A stretch of DNA of 64,000 bases from Acestrorhynchus altus (taxonomy: Eukaryota > Chordata > Actinopteri > Characiformes > Acestrorhynchidae), in the NCBI GenBank assembly GCA_034509495.1, contig CM067518.1:7013695-7077694 (forward strand), given 5' to 3'. Each line of letters starts with the position of its first letter. Within the stretch, counting starts at the first letter, position 1. Both the position numbers and the translations under genes were made by a program. The notes under the pieces are model-generated. The model had not been told where the DNA came from, searched no databases, and saw only the letters and a list, made by a program, of their open reading frames with translations. Positions 12,181 through 54,813 of this stretch are shown one piece after another.

Positions 12181-12602
12181 TCAGAAACCACAATGTATTC
12201 TCTTGTTTGAGACTCCAGGACTTCAATAATTACTATGTATTCTCTTGAGACCCAGAGTCTTCCGAAACAACTACGTATTCTTTTGTTTTAGACCCAGTCT
12301 TCAGAATCCAGTATGTATTCTCATTGGAGTCCACAAGTCTTCAGAAACCACTATGAATTCTCTTGTTTGAGACCCCTGTTGTTCACAAACCAATACGTAC
12401 TCTCTTGTTTGGGACCCCAATTGCTCAGAAACCACTATGTATTCTCGTTTGCCACCCCAAGTCTTCAGAAACCACTATGTATTCTCTCGTTGGAGACCCC
12501 AGTTGTTCAGAAACCACTATGAATTCTCTCATTGGAGTCCCCTGTTGTTCAGAAACCACTATGAATTCTCTCGTTTGAGACCCCTGTTGTTCAGAACCAG
12601 TG
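12181..12602. repeat. 42-bp tandem array (VNTR) upstream of the SOWAH gene
   Basis: About ten imperfect 42-bp units with the pattern TTCAGAAACCACTATG...ATTCTCTYGTTTGAGACCCC. The last full units are the most alike. Because 42 is a multiple of three, all three plus-strand frames remain open over long stretches; this is an artefact of the period. The array stops about 220 bp before the ATG of the SOWAH gene, so it probably lies in or next to its promoter. Confidence 0.9.
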
Positions 12603-12825
12603 TTCTGCTGAGTGGTGGTTTCTCTCTCCTCTCCATGGAGGAGCTCTAAAGGGTTAAAGTGTAGGAGGACCTCTCGCCGGATTTGGGTGGAGTGAAGTTG
12701 GACAGCTCTGGACTTTAGTGTTGTTTGGGTTAATTAGTCAGCTCTCAGGCAGCTCTAACACACTCTTTGTTTGTGTGTTTCTTTTGTATTGACTGACAGA
12801 CGGGTCGATTCTCATGTAGACAGAC

Positions 12826-43167
<30,342 letters not shown>

Positions 43168-43299
43168 ACGTCAGTAGTACAGTACAGAAAACAAAGAAGG
43201 AAACACTTTATTTTAAGGACTTTAATATTGGAGGTTGATGGTTGTGTTCTTGTTCATTATTATTCAGGTGTTGCTTATTAGCTTCAGCTTCATTTAAAA

Positions 43300-43325
43300 T
43301 ATATATATATATATATATATACAGC

Positions 43326-43373
<48 letters not shown>
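43300..43373. repeat. (AT)n microsatellite in the SOWAH 3' UTR region
   Basis: Two AT tracts split by ACAGCAG. Confidence 0.97.
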
Positions 43374-43376
<3 letters not shown>

Positions 43377-43428
43377 TACCTGCATTAAAAAATTACAGCA
43401 TTGTTATATAGAAAATATGCCAACATTA

Positions 43429-43434
43429 AATAAA
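43429..43434 (+). terminator. Polyadenylation signal AATAAA (SOWAH)
   Basis: AATAAA about 260 nt after the stop codon at 43165-43167. The first canonical signal downstream; cleavage site not visible. Confidence 0.5.
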
Positions 43435-43439
43435 AAACA

Positions 43440-45055
43440 TGTAAAAGACTTGTTTTGAAATGGATAAGATTGAATAAAATATTTTATTTTTTTATCCAAA
43501 AATGTTTTAATTGCAAGAAAAATCATTTAACAGAGCAGGAAATTCTTTCTAGAAGAGTAACTTCTAAAACTATCAATAGCTCTTAAACTCACAGAGCAGT
43601 AAACTTGACACACTTTAGCACCTGTTGGAATGAAACGCTGTAAGTTATCCATTATTTGACAGTGTGAACTTGTTGGAAATATATGCTTAATAATTTACAT
43701 AACAGAATTTATTAATAATGATAATAATTATTATATTGTAACGATTTCCACATAAAAAATGTAATTCGACGAACTCCTGTTCATTGTAAAACAATCACTG
43801 AAGCTGTGCTTAATTTAATATGGGGGGAAAAAGTTTTTTTTTCCTCAAAACATTAAGAAATTAAATGTTTTTGACTAAAATGTATTGATTTCTTTTTACA
43901 TTTAAATTAATTTCTTACATCTGAGGATTTACTAAATTGTTTTCACTTGGAAAGTAATTTAAATGTTTCAGGTGCACCCGAACTTTTGGTTATGACTATA
44001 TGCACCAGCAGTGATTAAACCATTTAGAATGGTCTCATTTTTGTATTACTAAACAAAGAACACACACACACACACACACACACCAAATATAATAAAAGGG
44101 TTATCGATTGGGTTATTTGATCAACTTTATATTTGTTTGTTACCTTCATTATTGATTCATATCATCTATTATTACAAAGGTGGACATATTTTTTTTTATG
44201 AATTTGTATTTCAGGTAGCACACAAACACCTGCTGTGCTGACATATTATCTTTTTATTGTTAAAAATGCCACTATAATTTACATGTACAGAAGCATTTTT
44301 GAACTTTACCTTTTATGGCTTCTGTGTTTCACATCCATGCCGTTCAAAACGAGAATCTCGTTTGAACTTTAACATGATAGGAACTGGTTGAAAACTCGTT
44401 AGTCATTATTAAACGAATGTAAACAAATGTTTACGTTAATTTAACTTTCTGCTCTGAAGGATGTTATAAAGTGAAGAATTGACTGAACAAGTCATGCTGC
44501 TACATTACTACTTTATTAGCCTTACAGAAGCGTATTCAGAGTCTAATGGCAGTATTGTTTGTAAGCTTTACAGTTATTCTTATGTGCCTAAACAGTTCTG
44601 CATGTTCCAGTTTCTCCACTATCTGTGGGAAATTAAAGTGTTATATATGATATTTTATTATATTAAAGTGTTGCTTATTTTGGCTATGATTAGTATTTTA
44701 TTATGAGGGGACAAAAAGGAAAATGATTCAAAGTACTCTTCCTTTGTGCCTTCTGCAGGAAAGTTGTGGACATTTGTTTTTCTACTTTTTTCCTTGTTAA
44801 TGAAGTTGTTACATTTGTTTTGCCAATTGTAATGGCATTGTTTGTTTTAAGAAATAAAATCATTTTTGCTACTCATTTTCTTCTTCTCGTGGATTTTGTG
44901 CACATTTTTTGCACTTACATTTTACATCAATTCAAGCAGTTATAACGGCCTTTATTTTGGATCAGAACTGAAATTTGAATTTGCCTCTTTTTTGTTTGTT
45001 AAATCTGAGCTAAAATTAATTTTAGTGTTTTTCAAGATAACACCACCAGCACCTG
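43440..45055. other. AT-rich intergenic DNA
   Basis: A (CA)n tract of about 12 units lies at 44060-44083. No gene or recognisable element otherwise. Confidence 0.5.
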
Positions 45056-45059
45056 TTGA

Positions 45060-45455
45060 CCCAGTGCAATAGTCCATGGATTCAAACTGCTGTTGCCAAC
45101 GTCTGACTCCAACGTCTGTTCCTCAGCAAAAATCAAGACTTCTCAGTCCAGGCAATGCGTTTTTCTGCTCAGCTGGCCTTTTCTCTGCAGCTTCATCTTT
45201 CTCTGACTGAAGTAGAACCTGATATGGTCTTTTACTTCTGAAGCACTGCTGCCTCAGTGACACCATGACACCATGAAACTTGGCTGAAAATCACTGAGAT
45301 GACATTTATTTCTCCATTCTAATGGTCGGTGTGGGTATTACCTGAAGCTGCTGGCTTGTCTTTGTATGATTTTATAAATTGCACTGCATGATTGGCTGAT
45401 TAGATAATTACAGTAATGAGCACGTGCACGTGTTCTTATTAATTTACTTGATGAG
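45060..45455. mobile_element. Degenerate DNA element (family A, right part)
   Basis: Blocks such as CAGTCCAGGCAATGCGTTTT, TGATATGGTCTTTTACTTCTG and CATGATTGGCTGATTAGATAAT...GAGCACGTGCACGTGTTC follow the order of a common teleost Tc1-type element. Its left half is missing here. The same family recurs at 48420-48860. Confidence 0.6.
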
Positions 45456-45459
45456 TGTG

Positions 45460-46498
45460 CATTTAAATATCTAATGAAAAATTAACACTGATATATACTT
45501 TCATGTTTGACTTGGGCTGAATCACACTCGGGGAAAGTGCTTTGAACATTCAAATGGACATTCTCACATTTATTTTTTAATAAACAATTGAGAATATTTT
45601 AATTTCCATTGCTCCAAAGTGGTATCTAAAACTTTTAATGCAGGTTATTTCATTTCATTTTTAATTGTAGGAGAGTGATGCAAGGTCCTTTTTAATTGCT
45701 CCGTTTACTATGTACTGTTTACAGAATGTTTACAGGTGGTGTAAAAAGAATTACAAGGTGTTGATACGACAGCGACGTGGTGCTGGCTAGACTTTTGCGC
45801 GGGCCTGAAACTTTTACCCTGGACACTCCCGATAATCTGCCATGACCCCCTTACTTTCATCACACTCGCGGATGAGCCTAACAAGATTACACCCTATCAG
45901 ATCTTCCACTTCAGCCCTCTGCGTCCAGCAGTTTTCCCACCTTCGAGAGAGCGACAGAAAAAAAGACCAGCTTCTTCTTTTCTTCCCTGCTTCTTTTCAC
46001 CCTGCCTTTGATTCCCATCGACCCTCTTGGCTTTGAGCTTACCCAGATGGAGTAAATATGGGCCCTGTTGGCCTTCCATAAGGCTTGAGCCCTTAATTCC
46101 AGCTTAGCCACCGAAAGGGCAGCAGCACTTGCTTTCAGGTTCTTTCTGGGTATCAGAAGAGTGAGAGGGGAAGACATGCGAGTGGTTTTGTGCCTCGTTT
46201 CTGAAGGGCATTGGGGGGGGGGGGTGTAGGGGGTGTAGGAAGATAAGAAGGAGTTGCTGTAATAGATACTTATCTGACTGCCCTCCAGCCCTCAAACAAA
46301 GTCCCCTCTCTGAAGAGATTAGAACCCAGGGAGGGCACATTAGCTCTAATCCTGTGCTTTGAGGGGCCTAGCCCCCCCAACGCCCCACTTATTCCAACCC
46401 TTTCTGTTGTCGTGGTGTGTGTGTGGGGGGGACTAGCTTGCTTGTATCTGGCCCATGTGTAAGAGGATCCTGCTGCTACACGTGAGGGAGGTGGGGGT

Positions 46499-46536
<38 letters not shown>

Positions 46537-47570
46537 ACACAGGAATGGTGTTTGGTGGGGGCCAGTGTTTTCAATGCTAAGTCGGTCCTCACTGCTGTGT
46601 AACTGATTCCTGGGCCTCTGAAGAGATTAGGTGCTACATTGTTGGTTCGGTTGCTCATTTCCATCTGAGGGGCGACTCCCCCCTGCTGCAGTCCAGGGTT
46701 TGCTATTGTGCTGGGGGTTGGTGGGTGGTGGGGGACAAAACCATGCAGCCCAAGGCCTCCAGCTTCCTTGTAGCCTTTGTTTTACAAATGGCCCGAAATG
46801 TAGATGTCACGTCACAGATGCTTTACAAGCACCCCAGGTACTCTGATTGTGAGGCCTGGCCAGGAGAAAATAGCTGCATAAAAGTACATTTGTTAATCAC
46901 AAACACAAGCACTTGCCCTCTGCTCTTCAGTGTCACTGGGGCAGACGCCATGCACAGGGCTTTATGGTTTAAAGGGAACCACCCTGACTGGTGACACTAG
47001 TATGCCTGATGCCCGTTCTTGTCCAGTATAAATTAAATATTATTAATCAATTTTAGGATAGAAAAACATATTACTTACTTTAGCCTTATGTAGGCAAATA
47101 AGTGGCTTATGGGTTATGGTACAACACTTCAAACCATAACGTTGCAAAAGTTAACAGTGGTTTTGTCTATTTTTATTAGTAAGTATTAAAATTGTTTACA
47201 TATTTTTAATAGTTTTTAATGTGTGCACTATATTGAGGCCTATATGTCTTAATATGTGTTGTGGGTTGATGTCAAAATGTATTTAAATATAATTTTCATC
47301 CAATATTTTCCAACTTTTCCAGAGTTACACAAGACATTTTAGTGCTATACAATGAATATTTCATTCCTAACCCCCCTGCTCCCACATGAGAACAAAAATG
47401 GGGTTTCAATTGTTATTTTTTTCTTCTGAACTCAAAGGTATTCAAAAGAGTTTGTTCTGAATATCTGTCTCTACTGTCCATAGATGGCTTTCTTCTAGAT
47501 TTTGGAGCATTGGTGTGAGGATTTGATTGCATTCCATGATATCATTATTAAAGTCAGGATGTTGAAATAA
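45460..47570. other. Intergenic, partly GC-rich; candidate regulatory DNA
   Basis: About 45780-47000 is GC-richer and non-repetitive apart from a G-run at 46213-46225 and (GT)n at 46501-46534. No splice-bounded coding frame is supported. It could hold enhancers of the downstream homeobox gene, which is inference from position only. Confidence 0.3.
46501..46534. repeat. (GT)n microsatellite
   Basis: 17 GT units. Confidence 0.97.
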
Positions 47571-47579
47571 TAACCACCT

Positions 47580-47945
47580 CATCTCATCCTCAACTCATCT
47601 CAAAAATATTGGGTGGAGCACCATCGTAACAGTTTTACTCACCCTTACTTCGCTCACCCTGACACCTGTGTAATGTGATGTGGCAATAAAACTTGATTTG
47701 ATTTGATTACAGCTCTGCAGCTCAACGCTGGGAGGAATTATACTCCTCTAGTCAAAGCCTAACATTAGACATGGTGCCAAAAGTTTCAGGTTTATCTGCA
47801 CCGAGAGCCCTATTATTTTGGCAGTACTTCTCTAGAGGGACTAGGTAAGCTGTGTGTATGTGTGTGCATTTGCACGTCTGTTTCAGCAAAGGGTGCAACT
47901 TAAAGTAACTGAATGCATTCATTAGAACGGCAAAAATTGTTCTTA
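47580..47945. mobile_element. Non-autonomous DNA element
   Basis: AAAATATTGGGTGGAGCACC, CAGCTCTGCAGCTCAACGCTG, ATTAGACATGGTGCCAAAAG, TACTTCTCTAGAGGGACTAG and GTGCATTTGCACGTCTG...AAAGTAACTGAATGCATTC are blocks of one teleost element, also partly present at 37990-38620. Confidence 0.65.
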
Positions 47946-48419
47946 ACTTTGAATGGAATTTAATGAAAAATACAAGTTTATAACAAATCACTTACAGCAT
48001 TTCTGTTGGTCTGTTCAAACCATGGAGAAAACTAAAAACAGGCCAAAATGAAGATGTTTTTCATTCGAAGCGTTCGTCTAATCAGGGGATCCGTGTTATG
48101 CTAATCCTTATAATATTTCTTCAAAATTGTGGAAAGCTGTGAAGAACTTCTAAACCGTGGAAAGCTATGAACTTTTCTTTTATACTTTATACACAAAGAG
48201 GAGTTTTAGGGGCTACAAGGAACACTATAGTAATCCTAGGTAGGTCCTCCCTTTCCTCTATGAACAATATCAATTTTTCAATTCTTCATGATGCTGAAAA
48301 CATTGCTTTGGGATTCTGGTTCATGCTGAAAGGACTGACCACACAATTCCTGCAGACATTTCACATTGATGCTGTGAATCTCCTGTTCTACCACATTCCA
48401 GAGGTGTTCTCTTGAATTC

Positions 48420-48860
48420 AGATCCAGTAAATGGGAAGATCACTGAAGAACACTAAACTCGTTGTCGTGTTCATGAATCCAGAATGAGATGACTTTGTGT
48501 CATGGTGTATTATCATGCTGGACGTACAGTAGCTCTAAGTGGGTAAAATGTGGCCATGAAGGGATGCACATGGTCAGCAACAATACTCAAATAGCCTGTG
48601 ACAATCAGGCAATGATTAATTAGTATTAACATGGACCTACACATACCAAGACAATTCCCCAACTCATTACCTCAAGTCCACTTGACAGGTTGCGTCCATG
48701 GTTTCATGTTTTTGGCACCATATTCCCATCCTACCATCTACCTGTGTGCCTTCTGAAGGAGCTGACCAATACCTGCATGATTTGAAGCATAGTGGTGCTG
48801 TTACATTGTTGGCTAATTACATAATTGCATGAATGAGTAGGAGTAAAGGTGACAGGAGAT
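48420..48860. mobile_element. Degenerate DNA element (family A, central and right part)
   Basis: TATTATCATGCTGGACGTAC, AAGGGATGCACATGGTCAGC, TTGCGTCCATGGTTTCATG and TTGGCTAATTACATAATTGC are recognisable blocks in the expected order. Same family as 45060-45455. Confidence 0.7.
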
Positions 48861-48879
48861 GTCTTGAAGGCTGCTGGGA

Positions 48880-49250
48880 CATGCTATCAGGGCAGATACA
48901 CACAACTCCATAGTATTTGCACGGCTCCAGAATGTCAGTTGTGAATGGACATATGGTAACATAATGGTCCTCAACTTGGTCCCATTGGCACGGTACATTA
49001 TCCTGCTGGAATATTCATCATTGTGGGGGGTATTAAATCCATGAGGGGCTGCGAATAATTACCAAGCAGTGAAGCATAGTGGATACTGGTCAATGACATG
49101 TTTGGGTGGACCAGTGGATGCAACCCATTCCATGAAAATAAACCCCACACCAGTATGGAATCATCAGAAGCCTGCAAAGTGCATTGTTGACAACATGACA
49201 GCCACATATGTCCAGTTAACTATCGCACAAGCTCAGGTATGGGGTCTTGT
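48880..49250 (-). mobile_element. Tc1-like transposase remnant
   Basis: The minus strand reads SILVWGLFSWNGLHPLV and then, after about 30 residues, PTMMNIPAG followed by a stop. This corresponds to the VMVWGMFSWxGLGPLV and FQQDNxPxH region of Tc1 transposases. Frame-broken and inactive. Confidence 0.7.
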
Positions 49251-50500
49251 TTTGATTTCTGCCATAGTTGCTCGTTTATTTGAACTGGAATTCTATTCTA
49301 GTCATGATCTTTAAGCACCTGTGGGCAGCCAATACTGCTGTCAACTGTGGGGGGTAATGCCTTCTATGACTTTTCTATTCCTAATAAACACGTGACACTG
49401 TGGATTGAAGAAAATGCCCACAAACAACTTCCATTTTTATGCCTTCCTCAAATCTCATTCACAAGATAACACTGTATCCTTTATACAGGTGTGAACTTTC
49501 CCAAGCCGTCCTGGAGATAACACTACTTTACAATCAGTTGACACAATAATATCCCACGATTGTCAGCTTGTCAGTGTACAGTAAAATGTTACGTGTGTAT
49601 TAATCTTAAGGAATATCAATCACCCTGAATTTTCTGTTACTTTTCGGGAAACAGATGTGTAATATCAGGTTTGTAGTTGTGTGACAGTGAGGAGTGTGAG
49701 GACGTGATAACCTGGTGTGAAAAGCTGTTGGAAGTGGAATTCACATACACAAGATATTTACCATTTGCTCTCTTTCTTTTAAGAATTTATGTGGATGTGA
49801 ATTTATGATCTGAACTGAATGGAATGGGTGGACCGCAAATGGTTTTGGAAATCTTCATGAAGTAATGCATTAAATATTCTTGATTCAAATGTGTAAATGA
49901 AATCATCCATATGTAAGTACATAAATAATAAAAGTATTTTAAAAAACTGTGGGGACCAACAGTATGAGACTAATTTGCATTCATTCGTTTCTAATTCAGT
50001 GCACTTTTTTTGTTTCAGCATAACAATTGTATTAAATCTAGAATTTTGTAATACAAAGAGATTCCAGGATTTGAGAATTAATAAATAAAAATAATATTAA
50101 TAAATAAAATGTACATATAAGATTAATAATAAAATTAGTGTTTGGTTGTGTCCCTTTAATTATATAGTTATAATGTCATCATACACTAGAAGCTTCAAGT
50201 CTCAATAGAAGCGTTAAGATATTTGTTAATATGATTTTTACTAATTTAATTTTAAAGTATAAAAAAGTACCTTTTCACATCTACTTTTAGTAACAATTAC
50301 ATTCATCTAAAACATAGAAATCATGTGGAAATAATCTAAATCATTAAAATCCAATGCATTACTTTATCATCAATAGTATCAGTTCGCCTTTATTCAAAAT
50401 TACTCTATTCTCGTCACACACCTGATACTGAAGCCATCATCTTACAATAAATCACATGCTAGTGGGCTTCCATGCTTCAGGTGATCTAGACCTTATGACT
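49251..50500. other. AT-rich intergenic DNA
   Basis: 49300-49530 continues decayed transposon flank. The remainder shows nothing recognisable. Confidence 0.45.
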
Positions 50501-50519
50501 GTGCAGCCCTGTGTGAACA

Positions 50520-50945
50520 TACACACCCACACACATACACATGCCACCAGGGACTTCACACATGAGCAAGGCCCTGTGTTTGTGGCAGGCTAACGAACGC
50601 CACCTGTCACTCACCCCACGCAGGGGCCGTCAATCAAATCCCACCCTGGAGAGAGAGCGAGGGGCGGGACCCACTCGGCCCCCCAACAAAGACATCCTCC
50701 CATTGGCGGTCGCTTGCAGTGCCACTTCTCTGTTAGAGGGAGTGATGGAGTGGGGCTGATAAGGGGGGACGACAAAAGATGGGACAGAGGCGGAGGGGGG
50801 GAGCTGATAGCAAAGGGGTGGGACAGCTTGATAACATTCACGCTATGCTAACAGCCCTCCATTTGGGACTGTGGGCCCTTGGCAAATCTCATTAGCGCTT
50901 CCAGTGGAGGCTTGGGGGGCCCAAACACAACACAATGGTTTTCAG
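50520..50945. promoter_or_regulatory. GC-rich non-coding block, candidate regulatory element
   Basis: A GC-rich island in AT-rich surroundings, with GGGGCGGGAC (GC-box-like), CCAACAAAGACATCC, CCATTGGC (CCAAT box context) and GCTGATAAGG (GATA-like). No convincing coding frame. About 4 kb upstream of the homeobox gene. Confidence 0.3.
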
Positions 50946-53800
50946 TATGCAGGGTTTTGTTTTGTTTTTTTTATCAGTTTGATTGGTCTCTTAATCTGAA
51001 CTGTCTTGCTGATAACTACCCATATATAAAATAATATATATAATAATATAATATAATATATATAATACATCATTATGGTGCAAAGGTTTCTGTTACAGTT
51101 TTGCTCTAAAATGTTTGCAGAAGCATAGACTTGTGTTAGTCTGATCAGATGATCTGTCACTATATTTATATTTAGATGGTTTATATGTTTATGGGAGAAG
51201 TCCCGTTTTTTTAATTTTCCAAACATTAAAGCACAACTTTCCTTTTTGTTATCAACAACTTTCCTTTTTACTTAGCTAGTTGCAGCAATACACCAAATAA
51301 GCATTAAAGTGGAAGGCAGTTTCACAGCTTTTGCTGTTATTTCCTTTTCTGAGCCAAAGCACTAAAAGCCTCCTATCAGCTTCCCCTCATAACCTTAAGA
51401 GGAAAGAAAGATGGGCACTTACTACGAAAGAAAAACTAACATGGAGAAGGTGTTAAATGCTTTCTGTTGATTCCCTTCAAGCTTTTGTTAACAGGTTTGT
51501 TTCAGGCCTGACTACAGTCTATTCTAATACCATGCTCAGGCCTTTTGTTGGCTCACTGGTATGCAGGGCCCACTAAATGAAGTCACACCTTTTGGCCATT
51601 GTCATTATCAGCTCATTAGGCCATACATACTGAGGCCTGGCCCCTCAGCTTGACCTGACAGCCCTCCAATAGAACAACATATTGTAGGAATACTGTTTGG
51701 GGTAAATACATTTACATATCTTATCCAACAGCAATTAGCTCAATGTTTGTTATACTTGGGGGGGTTTCTTGTTTTTTTTTATTTCTAAGTTTATTGGTTG
51801 TTTTCTTTCTCTCTATCTCCCAGTAACGTGTTGCTTTATAAAGTACATTATTTAAAACTAACCAAACTAGCAGGTTTTGGCTAAATCTGTCACATGTCTC
51901 ATAATAATGTGTAAATAAAGGGAAAGCGACTACAGGGTCCCAATGAAAGATATACTACATACCATAATAGATAATATAAAAATCTAAATTTTATCAGTTT
52001 TCATTTTAACTACATGGTTCTTGTTATTGATGAATGGGTTATCAGAAATGACTTGAGAAAGAAGAAGAAAATCTATTTATACTGACCAACAAAGTTAGAT
52101 TCTTAATTCTGCTGTGAAGTTTGTGTTGGAGGTAGAAGATATACTGATGCGGTCAAAAAAATCCTTTAAAAATTGTAAGCGAAGGAGTCTTCAAGTTATC
52201 AGTCATTCATTCACCTGATTTTGCATGACAGCAGCTATATATGAGAATGATAGAACATTGTTACAGACTCAGGGCTGAATGGATGTGCAGTTGATGAAGA
52301 CAATCAGTACTCTATATCTCCTTATCTGCTGTGTTTCTAACACAGACCATTGTGGAATGCTGCGTGTCCTTTATGCTCTCTTTGTAAACGAGGGACATCC
52401 TATAAGCAAACAGTGTTAACTGGACCTGCCAGAGCATGTGGAACACCTGCATTGTGTGCAATCAGGGAAAGGAGGAAGGAAAGAAAACAGGGTGTGTATG
52501 TGTGTGATGGACACAATGGCCATTGCCCAGAGCTGTTTATCTGCAGAGATGTAGCTTAAGCCCCAGAGCTTCTGCTCAGGTCATTGTAAAATTCAGTACA
52601 TTTGCTCTTGTGGCCCAAAGCGGCTGCAGCCTTGCCCCAAAGTATTCACTCCTTTGCTTTATTTCTTTGTGCTGTGGGGCTCTTTAAAACTTTAAAGCTT
52701 TACATTGCATACTTTAGTAAATGTATTATAAACATCATGCAGATTATGTCACTTTGTCTAAAGCAATGACTTTGCTTTCACCCCTAAAGCCCTCTGGGTG
52801 GCAACACTTTAATTCCTCACTCTTATACCTACACAATGTACATATTAGCTTAAATAATAGTTAGTAGTTAAATAGTCTGCTATTACTGATTACATAACAT
52901 ACCATAAGTACATAGTAGTTAGTAATAGTATGTTACAGAATACTCTAAGTAATTACAGAATAATAACCCTTCATTTAATAATAGAAAAACAGCATATTAA
53001 TTAATGCATTCTCATAATATCACAATAGTATCCTACAATTCTGGTTTAAGGGACATTTATGCATTTCTGGAACAAGATCTGGAAAAATGTGCACACTGTG
53101 AATTAAGATTTAGAGAATGTAGCTTCAGGTTTGTTGTAAAGTGTCCACTGGCTCATTGTAAATCGAGCTCAGTATATATGGCCTGTTTGCTGTGCTGCTG
53201 TCCCCCCAGGCCAGGGGAGCGAAGGTATTCGTATGTATGCTGAGGAATTCTGCTGCAGCCATTAGCATGTGTTATGGTGCATTATCATATCCATTAGTCC
53301 CCACCTGCCTCCCTCAGACTTATTTCATTACAGCAACTCAAACAGGGCCATGCTCTTAGAAGACTCCACAGTGCTTTGATACCAGCTTTAATCACTTCAT
53401 ACTGTGATGCATGTATGGCACCTCCACTGCTGTTCTATAGAGATCAATATCAATTGCAGTGGGGGAACTTTGAACTGATAAGGATTATGGTTTAGGGGTT
53501 TCATCACATTGAAATGTATTATTAATATTTCCCCAATATTTAAATAGACCTTTTTTTACTTGGTCTAGTGCTATTTAATAGAAATGTGGTTACTGAAAAA
53601 TAAGTAAACAATACTACTATTACTCTTTTTACTGGTATTACAAATTATAAAAAATGAACAATAAATGATAAATAAATAAATAAATAAATGAGGATATAAT
53701 ATAATGATATTATTATTATTATTTTTATTATTATTATTAAAATTACATACAATTTATAACTCAAATCTGACCAAGTATAAATGTACTAATAAAAAATAGG
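50946..53800. other. Intergenic, no gene seen
   Basis: Mixed AT-rich DNA. 51330-51700 and 52330-52620 are higher in complexity. No element or exon recognised. Confidence 0.4.
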
Positions 53801-54109
53801 TATTTTATAAAAAAAATAGGTCTTTTATGGTTTGATATTATAATAAAATATAATAAGGCCGGATTTGTCAACATTAGCACTGCAGCCTCCTACAATAAGC
53901 TCATTTTGTCAAAGGAAAACGAGACTTAATGAACTTTTTACTCGCAAAAGCCGGTGTTTGTCGGTGTTGAGTGTGTTTTTCCTGTGTAAATGGCGGTTTG
54001 AGGTGTGAAGTGGAGGAGGTGTTCAGTAAAAGTGGGAGACAGACCTGACACAGTGCTGCTAATGAAATCCAGCTAATCGCGTGTAATGATGATCGTCCCG
54101 TTTACACAC

Positions 54110-54113
<4 letters not shown>

Positions 54114-54196
<83 letters not shown>
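54114..54196. repeat. (CT)n(CA)n compound microsatellite
   Basis: About 21 CT units directly followed by about 20 CA units, roughly 620 bp upstream of the irx7 start codon. Confidence 0.98.
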
Positions 54197-54200
<4 letters not shown>

Positions 54201-54768
54201 CACACTCAGCGTGATCGAAAAGCAGAAAAGCGCTCTCCCTGTCCTGTTTGGTCGTTTTTAGGGTTTTTATGCAGAGGAGGGACTTTTATTTAGACTTAAT
54301 AAAAATGACTTAAAAACTCATATTCTTTTAAATCAGACAGGATTTTATATACATTTTTTTCGCTATTCGTTTTAATGTATGACATAAAATAATAACAATG
54401 CTCATTCATTAATTTCTTAATTAATTTATAGAATAAAAGTCCAGTTAAGTTTCCCTGTTGCTCACAGACTGGACGAGACGCTGGTCAGCAGTGTTCAGCA
54501 CTGTGGTGGGAAAACCCTCCGTAAACTGGAGGTTGGGGGCATCTTTGAAAGTTTAAGGAATAAAGTTCAGACGATTTAGATCTGTAGGTGCACTAATCAT
54601 CTTAATCATCCTCCTTCAGAAAGCCCAGGACTTTCCTCATCTGCACATCAGCCTTATTACTCGTCCTTTCACGCCTCAGCTAAAAGCAGCTCGCTTTGAA
54701 GGGATTAAGACGGAGCGATCGACTGTCAATCAGCCACGTCTGGTCACGCCCCCCACCGGCGCTCCACC

Positions 54769-54774
54769 TATAAA
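54769..54774 (+). promoter_or_regulatory. irx7: TATA box of irx7-like gene
   Basis: TATAAA 40-45 bp before the ATG at 54814. A start about 30 bp downstream would leave a 5' UTR of only about 10-15 nt. CCACGTC and a CACGCCCCCC stretch sit just upstream. Confidence 0.55.
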
Positions 54775-54813
54775 GCCGAGCTCAGCCGCAGCTGCTTCAC
54801 TCGAGTTGTGATC

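Noticed and set aside
12313..12649. Three overlapping 14-residue-repeat proteins
   Set aside because: All three frames are open because the DNA repeat period is 42; no codon preference or start context.
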